In this document: in pieces, positions 18,380-26,568 of the stretch
How positions within the stretch are numbered: the stretch's first letter is position 1
How the letters are laid out: each line of letters opens with the position of its first letter
DNA from: Nioella halotolerans
Lineage (GTDB): Bacteria > Pseudomonadota > Alphaproteobacteria > Rhodobacterales > Rhodobacteraceae
Length of the DNA stretch: 60,922 nucleotides
Assembly (NCBI GenBank): GCA_003428585.1
Contig: QVQC01000083.1
Location: forward strand, 1-60,922
Reading direction: 5' to 3'
Made by a program: the position numbers and the translations under genes
The notes under the pieces: model-generated
Databases searched by the model: none
The model's input: only the letters and a program-made list of their open reading frames with translations
Told to the model about the DNA's origin: nothing

Positions 18380-21244
18380 GTGGACCTGATCGACCATTCG
18401 CTTATCGTCATCGCGTTGTTGCCATTTGCCGGGGCGCTTGTTCCGGGCCTGATGATCCGGGCCGGCCGCAATGCCTGCGCGGTTTTCACGGCCCTGCCTA
18501 CGGCGCTTGCCTTGACGATGCTGCTTTTGCTGGCCCCGTCGGTCATGGCGGGCGATGTCATCACCGCCGAGCTTCGCTGGCTGCCGCAGCTTGGCCTGTC
18601 GGCGGCGTTCTTTCTCGACGGCCTCGGGCTGCTTTTTGCGGCTATGATCCTCGGGGTCGGCCTGCTGATCACGCTTTACGCGCGCTTCTACCTTTCGGGC
18701 GAAGACCCGATGGGGCAGTTCTACACCTACCTGTTGCTCTTCCAGGGCGCGATGCTTGGCATCGTGCTGTCCGACAACATCCTGCTTTTGCTGGTGTTCT
18801 GGGAACTTACCAGCCTGTCCTCCTTCCTGCTGATCGGCTATTGGAAGCACTTGCCCGAAGGCCGGCAGGGCGCGCGGATGGCGCTTGCGGTGACCGGCGC
18901 CGGCGGTCTGGCGATGATCGGGGGCATGCTGATCCTCGGCAACATCGTCGGGAGCTACAACCTGACCGACATCCTTGCCGCGGGCGACCAGATCCGCGCC
19001 TCCGAATGGTACCTGCCGGCGCTGATCCTGATCCTGCTGGGCGCCTTCACCAAGTCGGCGCAATTCCCGTTTCATTTCTGGTTGCCGCACGCGATGGCCG
19101 CGCCGACCCCGGTCTCGGCTTACCTGCACTCCGCGACCATGGTGAAGGCGGGCGTGTTCCTGATGGCGCGGATGTGGCCCGCCCTGTCCGGCACCGATGC
19201 GTGGTTCTACATCGTGTCCAGCGTGGGGTTGATCACCATGGTGATCGGCGCGCTGATCGCGCTGTTCAAGGATGACCTGAAGGCACTTCTGGCCTTCTCC
19301 ACGGTCAGTCACCTCGGGCTTCTGACCATGCTGCTGGGCTTCGGCACGCCGATCGCGGCGGTCGTGGCGGTGTTTCACATCATCAACCACCTGACATTCA
19401 AGGCGGCGCTGTTCATGACCGCCGGCATCGTCGATCACGAGGCGCATACCCGCGACATCAAGCGGCTGGGCGGCCTGCGCCACCTGATGCCCGTGACCTT
19501 CGTAATCGGTACGCTGGCGGCGCTGTCGATGGCCGGCATCCCGCTTCTGAACGGCTTCATCTCGAAAGAGATGATGCTGGAGGAAGCCGCGCATACCGGT
19601 TGGGCGGGCAGTCCCTACGCCGTGCCGGTGCTGGCCACGCTGGGCGCGCTTCTGTCGGTGGCCTATTCCTTCCGGTTCATCGCGCATGTCTTTCTTGGCC
19701 CGGTACGCGACGATTACCCAGCGAAGCCGCACGACCCGCCTTTCGGGATGTGGGCCGCGCCGGCGCTGCTGGTCGGGCTGGTGGTGCTGATCGGCGTTCT
19801 GCCGCATCTGGCCGAACCCTTGGTACGCACGGCGGCCGGGGCGGTGACCGGGAGCGACCTGCCCTATTTCTCGCTCAAGATATGGCACGGCGTCACGCCC
19901 GCGCTTTTCATGTCGGGCATCGCGGTGATCGGCGGTGCCGCACTGTTGGCGATTCACGCGCCGCTCGACCGGGTCTGGGCCGCGCTGCCGCGCCCCGAGG
20001 CCAAGGTGATCTTCGACCGTCTGGTCGCCGGCGTCGTGGGCCTGTCGCGGCGCATCACGGAGCGCAGCCATGACGGCGCGATGTCGCGCTACCTTGCGAT
20101 TTTCGTTGTCGCAACCACGGTGCTGGGCGCGATTGCGTGGCGCGGCGGCGGCGTACCCGCCGCGACGCGCGAGCTTCTGCCGATCCCCCCGGTCGTGCTG
20201 GTCGGCTGGGTGCTGCTTCTGGGTGCGACCGGGGCGATCGTCCTCTTGCACCGGCAGCGGTTCATCGCCCTCGTGGTGATCGGCGTGATCGGCCTGATGA
20301 TCTCGGTCGGGTTCGTCTACCTTTCGGCGCCGGACCTGGCATTGACGCAGATTTCGGTCGAGACGGTGACCATCATGCTGCTGCTCTTGGCGCTGCACTA
20401 CTTGCCCAAGACCTCGCCGGTCGAAAGCGGCGTTGCCCGCAGGCTGCGGGACGGGGTGATCGCGGTTGCCGCCGGCGGCGGTGTCGGGGCGTTGGCCTAC
20501 ACGTTCCTGCTGCGCGACACGGCCACGATTTCGCAATACCACCTCGACAATTCCTATTCAGGCGGCGGCGGCACCAACGTCGTCAACGTGATCCTCGTCG
20601 ATTTCCGGGGCTACGATACCTATGGCGAGATCATCGTCCTGGGGATCGCCGGGCTGGTCATCTACGCGGTGATGCATGCGCTTCTGAACGGCCCGGCCGC
20701 GCGCAAGCTGCGCAATTCCGATTACACCAGCACCCTGTCGCGCGACCGGCACCCGCTGATGGTGGTGATCGCCACGCGGGTGATGATGCCGGTCGCCGTC
20801 ATGGTCGGGATCTACATCTTCCTGCGCGGCCACAACCAGCCGGGCGGCGGATTCGTCGCCGGGCTCGTCGTTTCTATCGCGCTTTTGATGCAATACATGG
20901 CATCGGGATATGCTTGGACGCAGCAACGCCAGCGTATCGAGTACCACGTGCTGATCGGCTGGGGCGTCGTGATCGCGGGACTGACGGGGGTCGGGTCATG
21001 GCTGGCCGGCCGGCCTTTCCTGACCAGCGCCTTCGACTACTACCATTTCCCGCCGATCGAGGAATTCGAGCTGGCGACCGCGATGCTGTTCGATATCGGC
21101 GTCCTTCTGGCCGTGCTTGGCGCGGTGATGCTGATGCTCGAAAGCCTGTCGCGGATCGCGCGCTATGCCGGCGAGACGGTCAACCCGGAACCGATGGATT
21201 ACGACCCGTCACAGCGCCCGGTTGCCGCGAAGGAGGAGAGCTGA
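18380..21244 (+). CDS. phaA: Cation/proton antiporter subunit A, fused A+B (PhaA/MrpA-MrpB)
   Basis: The largest subunit of the Mrp/Pha multi-subunit Na+(K+)/H+ antiporter, related to NuoL of complex I. The 954 residues hold an NuoL-like domain of about 14 helices (LIGYWKHLPEGRQGARMAL; PFHFWLPHAMAAPTPVSAYLHSAT split across residues 230-255), a DUF4040-type segment, then from about residue 790 a complete MnhB domain (FLRGHNQPGGGFVAGLV; FELATAMLFDIGV). There is no separate subunit B gene, as in rhizobial PhaA. The start is GTG at 18380; the nearby ATG at 18372 is out of frame and stops at once. Confidence 0.92.
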   Translation: MDLIDHSLIVIALLPFAGALVPGLMIRAGRNACAVFTALPTALALTMLLLLAPSVMAGDVITAELRWLPQLGLSAAFFLDGLGLLFAAMILGVGLLITLYARFYLSGEDPMGQFYTYLLLFQGAMLGIVLSDNILLLLVFWELTSLSSFLLIGYWKHLPEGRQGARMALAVTGAGGLAMIGGMLILGNIVGSYNLTDILAAGDQIRASEWYLPALILILLGAFTKSAQFPFHFWLPHAMAAPTPVSAYLHSATMVKAGVFLMARMWPALSGTDAWFYIVSSVGLITMVIGALIALFKDDLKALLAFSTVSHLGLLTMLLGFGTPIAAVVAVFHIINHLTFKAALFMTAGIVDHEAHTRDIKRLGGLRHLMPVTFVIGTLAALSMAGIPLLNGFISKEMMLEEAAHTGWAGSPYAVPVLATLGALLSVAYSFRFIAHVFLGPVRDDYPAKPHDPPFGMWAAPALLVGLVVLIGVLPHLAEPLVRTAAGAVTGSDLPYFSLKIWHGVTPALFMSGIAVIGGAALLAIHAPLDRVWAALPRPEAKVIFDRLVAGVVGLSRRITERSHDGAMSRYLAIFVVATTVLGAIAWRGGGVPAATRELLPIPPVVLVGWVLLLGATGAIVLLHRQRFIALVVIGVIGLMISVGFVYLSAPDLALTQISVETVTIMLLLLALHYLPKTSPVESGVARRLRDGVIAVAAGGGVGALAYTFLLRDTATISQYHLDNSYSGGGGTNVVNVILVDFRGYDTYGEIIVLGIAGLVIYAVMHALLNGPAARKLRNSDYTSTLSRDRHPLMVVIATRVMMPVAVMVGIYIFLRGHNQPGGGFVAGLVVSIALLMQYMASGYAWTQQRQRIEYHVLIGWGVVIAGLTGVGSWLAGRPFLTSAFDYYHFPPIEEFELATAMLFDIGVLLAVLGAVMLMLESLSRIARYAGETVNPEPMDYDPSQRPVAAKEES

Positions 21245-21613
21245 ATGGAAATCGTCGTTGCCAGTTCCGTCGGCGCGCTGACCGCTGCCGGGGTCTACCT
21301 GATCCTGCGGATGCGGGCTTTCGCCTCCATCCTCGGCCTTGCGCTGCTGACCTACGCGGTCAATGTCTTCCTTTTCGCCTCGGGGCGGCTGGCCATCAAC
21401 CTGCCGCCGATCCTGCAACCATACGGGGACGCGAGCTACACCGACCCGCTGCCGCAGGCGCTTGTCCTGACGGCGATCGTGATTTCCTTCGGGATGACGG
21501 CGGTGCTGGTGATGGTGGCGCTTGGCGCCTACCTCGAATCCGATGACGACCGGCTGGACATGGACGGGACCGACCAGGGGCTGGACCACGACGGGGAGGG
21601 CAAGGCGCCATGA
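21245..21613 (+). CDS. phaC: Cation/proton antiporter subunit C (PhaC/MrpC)
   Basis: A 122-residue NuoK-like membrane subunit with three helices (residues about 4-22, 27-48, 72-96). The motif DPLPQALVLTAIVISFGMTAV is diagnostic of MrpC/MnhC. It begins at the base after the phaA stop, and its acidic C-terminus overlaps the phaD start by four bases. The subunit is thought to help connect MrpA and MrpD in proton transfer. Confidence 0.93.
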   Translation: MEIVVASSVGALTAAGVYLILRMRAFASILGLALLTYAVNVFLFASGRLAINLPPILQPYGDASYTDPLPQALVLTAIVISFGMTAVLVMVALGAYLESDDDRLDMDGTDQGLDHDGEGKAP

Positions 21614-23148
21614 ACCACTGGATCATCGCGCCCGTCATCCTGCCGGCGCTTCTTGCCCCCGTCATCGGCTTCGTCATGCGCCGCGACATCGTTCTGGCGC
21701 GCACTGCCTCCCTCTTCGGAAGCGTGGCAGTGCTGGCTATTGCCATCGGGCTTTTCATCGTCGCGGGCGGCGAGACGCAGGTCTATTACCTCGGCAACTG
21801 GCCCGCGCCCTTCGGAATCGTGCTGGTTCTGGACCGGCTGTCGGCGCTGCTGGTGCTGGTCGCCGCATTGCTGGCGCTGATCGTCCTCGTGCATGCCGTC
21901 GCCACCGGGTGGGATAATCGCGGGCGGCATTTCCACGCCCTTTTCCAGTTCCAGATGATGGGAATCGTCGGTGCCTTCCTGACCGGTGACATCTTCAACC
22001 TCTTCGTTTTCTTCGAGATCCTGCTGATCGCCTCCTACGGGTTGATGATCCATTCCGGCGGGCGCGAACGGATGCGCGCGGGCCTGCAATACGTGGTCAT
22101 CAACCTCGCCGGCTCGACGCTGTTCCTGTTCGCGCTCGGTGTCCTCTATGCCACCACCGGCACGCTCAACATCGCCGATCTTGCCGTGCGCCTGCAAGAG
22201 ATCCCGGCCGATGAGGCGGCGCTGGTGCGCGTCGCCGCGATGCTCCTGATGATCGTCTTCGCGCTGAAGGCGGCGCTGTTCCCGGTGCAGTTCTGGCTGC
22301 CCGGCACCTATGCCAACGCCCCGGCGCCGGTGGCCGCGCTTTTTGCCATCATGACCAAGGTCGGCGCTTACGCGATCCTGCGGGTGCACACGCTCGTTTT
22401 CGGGCCCGGGATCGAGGCGACAGAGGGGCTGGCCGGCGACTGGCTGTTTCCCGGCGCCATCGTTACCATCGCCATCGGGGCCTTCGGGGTGCTCGGGGCG
22501 CGGCGGTTGATGCCGCTCATTGCCTTCTCTGTCGTGGGGTCGATGGGCACGCTGATGGTCGCGGTGTCGGCGTTTTCCCCGGTGGGCACCACCGCCGCGC
22601 TGTATTATCTGGTGCACTCCACCTTCGCGGCGGCGGCGCTGTTCCTGTTGGCCGACCTCGTGACCCGCGCGCGGGGGGCGGATGCGCTCGCCACCCGGCC
22701 CGCAACCGTGCAGAACGGGCTTTTCGCCGCGCTGTTCTTCGCTGCGGCGATCGGCATGGCCGGGATGCCGCCGCTGAGCGGTTTCCTCGGCAAGCTTCTC
22801 GTTCTCGACGCGCTGCGCGATCCGGCGACGATCACATGGGCCTGGGGCGCGGTGCTGATCGGCTCGCTTCTGACCATCGTGGGCTTCGCGCGCGCGGGCA
22901 GCACCCTGTTCTGGAAATCGACCGCCGTCGGCGCCGATGCCGCGGCGACGGGCGACACCGGCCAGGCGCACGCCCCGACGCGCGGGACCGAGGTGGCGCC
23001 CACGATGGCAGCGCTCGGCGTTCTGGCGGTCATCACCGTTCTGGCGGGGCCGCTGACCGATTACCTTGACGGGACGACCGGGCAGCTTTTCAACCGGGAG
23101 GGATACGTGACATCGGTCCTTGGAACCGGATCAGAGGGGGAGGAGTGA
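21610..23148 (+). CDS. phaD: Cation/proton antiporter subunit D (PhaD/MrpD)
   Basis: A 512-residue NuoN/NuoM-like proton-channel subunit with about 14 helices. GDIFNLFVFFEILLIASYGL carries the conserved Glu, FALKAALFPVQFWLPGTYAN the conserved Lys and the Pro-rich loop, and LYYLVHSTFAAAALFLLADL the second Lys/His region. It is coupled to phaC by a four-base overlap and is followed after one base by phaE. Confidence 0.93.
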   Translation: MNHWIIAPVILPALLAPVIGFVMRRDIVLARTASLFGSVAVLAIAIGLFIVAGGETQVYYLGNWPAPFGIVLVLDRLSALLVLVAALLALIVLVHAVATGWDNRGRHFHALFQFQMMGIVGAFLTGDIFNLFVFFEILLIASYGLMIHSGGRERMRAGLQYVVINLAGSTLFLFALGVLYATTGTLNIADLAVRLQEIPADEAALVRVAAMLLMIVFALKAALFPVQFWLPGTYANAPAPVAALFAIMTKVGAYAILRVHTLVFGPGIEATEGLAGDWLFPGAIVTIAIGAFGVLGARRLMPLIAFSVVGSMGTLMVAVSAFSPVGTTAALYYLVHSTFAAAALFLLADLVTRARGADALATRPATVQNGLFAALFFAAAIGMAGMPPLSGFLGKLLVLDALRDPATITWAWGAVLIGSLLTIVGFARAGSTLFWKSTAVGADAAATGDTGQAHAPTRGTEVAPTMAALGVLAVITVLAGPLTDYLDGTTGQLFNREGYVTSVLGTGSEGEE

Positions 23149-23149
23149 C

Positions 23150-23641
23150 ATGATCCGCCGCTTGATCCCGCACCCCCTTCTCAGTCTCGCTCTGACGCTG
23201 GTCTGGCTCGGCCTTGTCAACACGTTCACGCTCGGCAACCTGCTGCTGGGCGCGGTGCTGGGCCTGATCGTGCCGATGATCACCGCGCCTTACTGGCCCA
23301 ACCGCCCCAGGCTGCGCCGGCCGCTCTCGGCGATCCTCTATATCCTGATCGTGCTGTGGGATATCGTGGTGGCCAATGTGCAGGTCGCATCCCTGATCCT
23401 GTTCAAGCGCAACGCCAATTTCCGGTCCTGCTGGATCACGGTGCCGCTGGACCTGACCTCCCCCGAGGCGATCACGGTGCTGGCCGGTACGATCACCATG
23501 ACACCGGGCACGGTGTCCTCCATGCTGTCGGCCGATGCCCGCGCAATCCTCGTGCATTGCCTGCATTCCAAGGATCCGGAAGGCGATGTCGCGCGGATCA
23601 AGCACCGCTATGAACGGCTTTTGAAGGAGGTCTTCGAATGA
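23150..23641 (+). CDS. phaE: Cation/proton antiporter subunit E (PhaE/MrpE)
   Basis: A 163-residue membrane protein with two to three helices near the N-terminus and a cytoplasmic domain carrying the MrpE signature TVLAGTITMTPGTVSSML. MrpE has no complex I counterpart and is needed for assembly or full activity. The ATG at 23150 is chosen because it gives the family N-terminus (MIRRLIPHPLLSLALTLVWL) directly after a GGAGGAG ribosome site at the phaD stop. It overlaps phaF by four bases. Confidence 0.92.
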   Translation: MIRRLIPHPLLSLALTLVWLGLVNTFTLGNLLLGAVLGLIVPMITAPYWPNRPRLRRPLSAILYILIVLWDIVVANVQVASLILFKRNANFRSCWITVPLDLTSPEAITVLAGTITMTPGTVSSMLSADARAILVHCLHSKDPEGDVARIKHRYERLLKEVFE

Positions 23642-23907
23642 TCGCCGCCGCGCTTTACTTTGCCTTCGCCTGTTTCGGGGTCGGGTTGTTGCTTTGCATG
23701 GTGCGCCTGATCGCCGGGCCCGATTCCGCCGACCGGATCCTTGCGCTGGACACCATGGTGATCAACGTGATCGCGCTGCTGGTGCTTTACGGGATCGCCG
23801 AAGGCACCCAGATCTATTTCGAGGCGTCGATGCTCGTTGCCATGGTCGGGTTCGTGTCCACCGTCGCCTATTGCCGCTTCGTCCTGCGTGGCGACATCAT
23901 CGAGTGA
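23638..23907 (+). CDS. phaF: Cation/proton antiporter subunit F (PhaF/MrpF)
   Basis: An 89-residue three-helix subunit with the MrpF signature RLIAGPDSADRILALDTM after the first helix, followed by VINVIALLVLYGIAEG and a third helix ending in RFVLRGD. The start overlaps phaE by four bases (ATGA). Structural work on Mrp complexes places F in the small-subunit group next to subunits A, C and G. Confidence 0.92.
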   Translation: MIAAALYFAFACFGVGLLLCMVRLIAGPDSADRILALDTMVINVIALLVLYGIAEGTQIYFEASMLVAMVGFVSTVAYCRFVLRGDIIE

Positions 23908-23917
23908 GGACCTGCCC

Positions 23918-24292
23918 ATGACCGATATCGCGGAAATCGTGATCGCCGTTTTCATCGTGCTGGCCGGGTTTTTCGGGCTGGTCGGTTCCTTCGGGCTGAT
24001 CAAGTTGCGCGACACGATGCAGCGCCTGCATGCCCCGACCAAGGCGACGACACTGGGCATCGGCAGCGCGCTGATCGCCTCGATGCTGTATTTCCTGCTG
24101 GTCAAGGGCTCGCTTTCCTTCCACGAGCTTCTGATCACCCTGTTCCTGTTCCTGACGGCCCCGTTGACGGCGCATTTCATCGCCAAGACCTACATGCTGC
24201 GCAATACCGACCGCAAGGACCTGCCGGAAACACAGAGCCGCTGCGGCTGGTCGGCCTATGACGATCCCCCCGTGCCCCCGAAATCGGGGTGA
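23918..24292 (+). CDS. phaG: Cation/proton antiporter subunit G (PhaG/MrpG)
   Basis: A 124-residue three-helix subunit. LVGSFGLIKLRDTMQRLHAPTK (residues about 22-43) is the MrpG signature, followed by TLGIGSALIASM and a C-terminal helix rich in Leu. The ATG at 23918 follows a GAGGAC ribosome site ten bases after phaF; an earlier in-frame ATG lies inside phaF. It closes the six-gene pha operon and is convergent with the phosphonate operon. Confidence 0.92.
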   Translation: MTDIAEIVIAVFIVLAGFFGLVGSFGLIKLRDTMQRLHAPTKATTLGIGSALIASMLYFLLVKGSLSFHELLITLFLFLTAPLTAHFIAKTYMLRNTDRKDLPETQSRCGWSAYDDPPVPPKSG

Positions 24293-24305
24293 CGGCACGC
24301 GTGCC
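24276..24305. terminator. Convergent intergenic hairpins between phaG and the phosphonate operon
   Basis: CCCCG/CGGGG with loop AAAT (24276-24289) overlaps the phaG stop, and the 12-base palindrome GGCACGCGTGCC (24294-24305) follows. They sit between two convergent operons, where a bidirectional terminator is expected. No T tract is seen on either side. Confidence 0.35.
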
Positions 24306-24334
24306 CGCGCATCAGGGCCGCGCCGGGCGACACG

Positions 24335-25792
24335 CTAGGGCACCAGCGTCTCGTCGCGCAACTGGGTGATGCGGCGCAGCAGCGCCTCGGCCATCGCGGT
24401 CCGGTCGCCCTTGGCCTGCGCGGCGGTGGAATCGCGGCAATCCGGGTCCGCCTCCAGATCGAACAGGAGCGGCGGGAAGGCCGGCGAATGCACGTAATGC
24501 GCCCGCGCCGTGCGCAGCACCATCAGGTGACAGGCCCGCGCGTCGAGCCCCATCGCCGCGCGCCGTTCGTCCCCGAGGGCATGGCGGAAGTCGAACTCCC
24601 ACAAGGCCCAATCGCGCCCGGCCCGGTCTTCCCCGGCCAGCGCCGGCATCAGGGAGGTCCCGTCCGGCGCGTGCCCTCCCGCCTGCCCCATGAGGTCGAG
24701 CAGCGTCGGAAAGAGATCGGCCGAAGAGGTGAAGCCGTCGACCTGCCCCGGCGCGGCCCCCGGCGCGCGGATCATCAGGGGAATATGCTGGCCTTCGCGG
24801 TAGAACCCGCCCTTGCCCAGAAGGCCGTGGTCGCCCAGCATCTCGCCATGGTCGGAGGTGAAGATCACCACCGTGTTGTCCCAGTCTCCGCGCGCCTTCA
24901 GGGTGTCGATCATGCGCCCCATCTGGGCATCGACCTCGGCCACCATCCCGAAATAGAGCGCGCGAATGCGGTGGATATCCGTCTCCGTCAGCCCTGCGAT
25001 GGGGCCGTCCAGCCCCGGCTGGAAGGCGGCGGCGGGGGCGATGTCCCGCGTCATGCGCACCAGCGGGTGCGGCGCCTCGGCCAGCGGGATCGCCGCGGGC
25101 GTGTCGTCGGGATTGACCATCGCGGCATAGGGGTCGGGCACCACGAAGGGCGGATGCGGACGCAGGAAGGAGACATGCGCGAACCACGGCGCGCCCTTCT
25201 CCTGTTCGCCGTGCCAGTCAAGCAGCGCCTCGGTCAGGAAGGCGGTCTGCGTCTCCTCCGCCCCGTAGCCCGGCGGCGACAGGGACACGCCGCCATCCGG
25301 CGCCGGGGCCACCTTGTGGGGATCGGCCAGCAAATCGGGCCCATGGCCGCGCTTGCCCAGCCACGTGATCCAGGTGCGGTCATCCTCGCGCAGGGGCTGG
25401 CGGCAGGTGAAGCCAGGCAGAACCTCCTCGTAGCTTTGCAGGTCCGGGTCGTTCGGGTCGCGCCCGCGCGGATCGAGCGTCGTGTCGGTATAGCCGAAGA
25501 GTGTCGGCCGGTAGCCCGCCCGCCGCGCCGCAAGCGCCATGTTGTCGAACCGCGCATCGAGCGGGGTGCCATTGCTGACCACCCGGTGGTTCATCTGGTA
25601 GAGCCCGGTATAGAGCGAGGCGCGGGCCGGCGAACAGGGCGCGCAGGTGGCGTAATGATTGCGAAACACCACCGCCTCGCGCGCCAATGCGTCCAGATTC
25701 GGGGTGCGCGCCACGGGGTGTCCCATCAGGCCAAGGCTGTCGCCGCGCCACTGGTCGGCGGTGATCAGAAGGATGTTGGGTCGCGCGGTCAT
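24335..25792 (-). CDS. Cytoplasmic sulfatase/phosphonate monoester hydrolase family enzyme
   Basis: A 485-residue alkaline-phosphatase-superfamily hydrolase. CAPCSPARASLYTG holds the CXPXR motif in which Cys53 would become formylglycine. LLITADQWRGD and FTSDHGEMLGDHGLLGKGG carry metal ligands. The sequence pattern (FRNHYATCAPCSPARASLYTGLYQMNHRV, residues 44-72) resembles the arylsulfatase/phosphonate monoester hydrolase group of Rhizobium and Burkholderia. No signal peptide, so it acts in the cytoplasm. I prefer the ATG at 25792: it gives the ATGA overlap seen across this operon and sits eight bases from GGAG. Beside phnX, an aminophosphonate monoester is the likeliest substrate (inference). 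A plain choline- or aryl-sulfatase remains possible. Confidence 0.82.
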   Translation of the reverse strand: MTARPNILLITADQWRGDSLGLMGHPVARTPNLDALAREAVVFRNHYATCAPCSPARASLYTGLYQMNHRVVSNGTPLDARFDNMALAARRAGYRPTLFGYTDTTLDPRGRDPNDPDLQSYEEVLPGFTCRQPLREDDRTWITWLGKRGHGPDLLADPHKVAPAPDGGVSLSPPGYGAEETQTAFLTEALLDWHGEQEKGAPWFAHVSFLRPHPPFVVPDPYAAMVNPDDTPAAIPLAEAPHPLVRMTRDIAPAAAFQPGLDGPIAGLTETDIHRIRALYFGMVAEVDAQMGRMIDTLKARGDWDNTVVIFTSDHGEMLGDHGLLGKGGFYREGQHIPLMIRAPGAAPGQVDGFTSSADLFPTLLDLMGQAGGHAPDGTSLMPALAGEDRAGRDWALWEFDFRHALGDERRAAMGLDARACHLMVLRTARAHYVHSPAFPPLLFDLEADPDCRDSTAAQAKGDRTAMAEALLRRITQLRDETLVP

Positions 25793-26568
25793 GTCCATGT
25801 CTCCTCGATCAGCCGGGGCAGGTCGGCCACCGTGTCGATGACATGCGTTGCCCCCGCTTCTTTCAGGATCCGCGTGGCGCGCGCGCGGATCTCCGCCACG
25901 TCATCCGGCGCCATCGCGGCCAGGTCTTCCGGCGTCTTGCCCGCGATATTGCCCGAAAGCGCCACGCCCACCGTGGGACAGCCCGCCGCGACGCCCTCGG
26001 CAATGCCGGGCGGGGTGTCGTCGACCTTCAGCACCGTCTCGGGCGGGTAAACCTGCAAGTCGATGAAACATTGATACATGCCCAGCGGGCCGGGGCGCCC
26101 CTCTGGCAGGTCATCGGCGCAGACGATGTTGAGCGGGCGGTACCCCTGCGCGGCGGCGGCCGGCGCCACCCGCTGCATGATCGAGCGGGTATAGCCGGTG
26201 GTAGAGCCTACCTTGATCCCCCGCGCCGCCAGCCAGTCCAGCGTTTCGCGCGCGCCGGGCACGAGGTCGGCGTAATCGGCGACGACCTCCTCGTTCATGG
26301 GCACGAATACCTCGTAGACCTTGTCGACGTCGGCGGGGCTCGGCGCGGCGCCATGCACGTCCTGCCACGCGGCAGCGAGGCGCGGCGCGCTCAGCATGGC
26401 GTGGATATGGTCCCATTTCGGAAGGCCCATCGGCGCGCGGGCCTCGTCGATGGTGGCCTCCACGCCGAAGCGGCGGAACGCCTCGACGAAGACGCCCATC
26501 GGCGCGAAGGAGCCGAAATCGATCATGGTCCCGGCCCAGTCGAAGATCACGGCCTTGAGGCGGCTCAT
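25789..26568 (-). CDS. phnX: Phosphonoacetaldehyde hydrolase PhnX (phosphonatase)
   Basis: PhnX breaks the carbon-phosphorus bond of phosphonoacetaldehyde to acetaldehyde and phosphate. It is a haloacid dehalogenase-type enzyme. The 259 residues show VIFDWAGTMIDFGS with the nucleophile Asp10, GLPKWDHI with Lys51 for the Schiff base with the substrate aldehyde, TTGYTRSIM as motif II, and VDDTPPGIAEGVAAG as the acid motif. DWAGT and the cap lysine distinguish it from other members of the superfamily. Start and end overlap the flanking genes by four bases each. Confidence 0.95.
   Translation of the reverse strand: MSRLKAVIFDWAGTMIDFGSFAPMGVFVEAFRRFGVEATIDEARAPMGLPKWDHIHAMLSAPRLAAAWQDVHGAAPSPADVDKVYEVFVPMNEEVVADYADLVPGARETLDWLAARGIKVGSTTGYTRSIMQRVAPAAAAQGYRPLNIVCADDLPEGRPGPLGMYQCFIDLQVYPPETVLKVDDTPPGIAEGVAAGCPTVGVALSGNIAGKTPEDLAAMAPDDVAEIRARATRILKEAGATHVIDTVADLPRLIEETWT

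Noticed and set aside
18050..20542. 830-codon open frame on the minus strand across phaA
   Set aside because: It is antisense to phaA, extremely rich in Arg, Gln, His and Asp, has no ribosome site and matches no family; a GC-driven shadow.
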